Positions 61,233-61,301 of a stretch of 61,301 bases of DNA are shown in pieces. Under the pieces are notes generated by a model that ran no database searches, was not told where the DNA came from, and saw nothing but the letters and a program-made list of their open reading frames with translations. How positions within the stretch are numbered: position 1 is the first letter of the stretch; each line of letters starts with the position of its first letter. Both the position numbers and the translations under genes were made by a program. The stretch lies in NCBI RefSeq assembly GCF_001613225.1, contig NZ_BDBY01000053.1:1-61301 (forward strand). Direction: 5' to 3'. Origin of the DNA: Nocardia pseudovaccinii NBRC 100343. Lineage in GTDB: Bacteria > Actinomycetota > Actinomycetes > Mycobacteriales > Mycobacteriaceae.

Positions 61233-61301
61233 ACAGCGATTTGGCCGGTGCCGACTGGTTCAAGAGTAGGCACAGCGGCGGAGCCGAAAACTGCGTTGAG
61301 G
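61229..61301 (+). CDS. DUF397 domain protein (5' part; continues past the window)
   Basis: Only 24 codons are present: GADWFKSRHSGGAENCVE is the typical DUF397 opening (W-x-K-S-x-H-S-G-G-x-x-N-C-V-E). GTG 61229 overlaps the stop of the XRE gene. DUF397 proteins are small partners of XRE/DUF5753 regulators, so this is the second half of that module. Confidence 0.88.
   Translation, partial: MNSDLAGADWFKSRHSGGAENCVE

Overview
The window reads as chromosomal DNA from a high-GC actinomycete of the Mycobacteriales, most likely Nocardia (inferred, no database search). Gene order from lhr to sdhB follows, as I recall it, the Mycobacterium tuberculosis block Rv3296 to Rv3319: lhr, nei2, glpD, lpdA, a gamma-glutamylcyclotransferase, amiA1/amiB1, purine nucleoside phosphorylase, pmmB, upp, the Rv3311 homologue, add, deoA, cdd and sdhCDAB. 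DacB follows further on. Type VII secretion accessory genes (EspC-, EspD/H-, EspL-, PPE- and EspG-like), a DUF3558 lipoprotein and an XRE/DUF397 pair also fit Nocardia. No tRNA, rRNA, CRISPR array or intact transposon was seen.

Layout. 1-2.7 kb: an edge-truncated SDR coupled to a patatin-like lipase, a divergent TetR gene with a shared operator, and a histidine phosphatase. 2.8-8.8 kb: lhr and nei2, separated by a tandemly repeated copy of the lhr 3' end. 8.9-12.7 kb: two TetR-controlled units (TetR plus metallo-hydrolase; FAD oxidoreductase plus TetR), each with a clear dyad operator. 12.7-15 kb: a small secreted protein and a two-component system. 15-18.5 kb: glpD and glpK, divergent. 18.5-27.5 kb: an aminotransferase, two cell-envelope proteins, lpdA, a cyclotransferase, two M20 amidohydrolases and an enoyl-CoA hydratase-like protein. 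28-38.8 kb: nucleoside salvage (punA, pmmB, upp, add, deoA, cdd), interrupted by a four-gene type VII secretion cassette and by three tandem small paralogues. 39-41.4 kb: a two-gene membrane island followed by a degraded cdd fragment. 41.4-45 kb: the sdhCDAB operon. 45-54 kb: acetyltransferase, RadC-like protein, exported hydrolase, orphan VapB-like antitoxin, copper-operator-like DUF4396 gene, phenylalanine hydroxylase, SnoaL-like protein, TetR/MFS pair and D,D-carboxypeptidase. 54-61.3 kb: SEC-C protein, AlbA/Schlafen-type regulator, PPE/EspG operon and XRE/DUF397.

How it works together. The core is nucleoside salvage (PNP and thymidine phosphorylase release pentose phosphates, pmmB may interconvert them, Upp, Add and Cdd recycle bases), glycerol use (GlpK makes glycerol 3-phosphate, GlpD oxidises it into the quinone pool) and respiration (SdhCDAB, LpdA). 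Accessory modules sit in the gaps of this conserved backbone. The most novel-looking observations are: (a) short coupling mini-ORFs carrying a shared repeat between operon genes, like mycobacterial MIRUs; (b) a two-gene island (RipA-type membrane protein plus a membrane protein with an unrecognised C-terminal domain) bounded by intact cdd and a cdd remnant; (c) three antisense paralogues that split deoA from cdd, the first with a nonsense codon.
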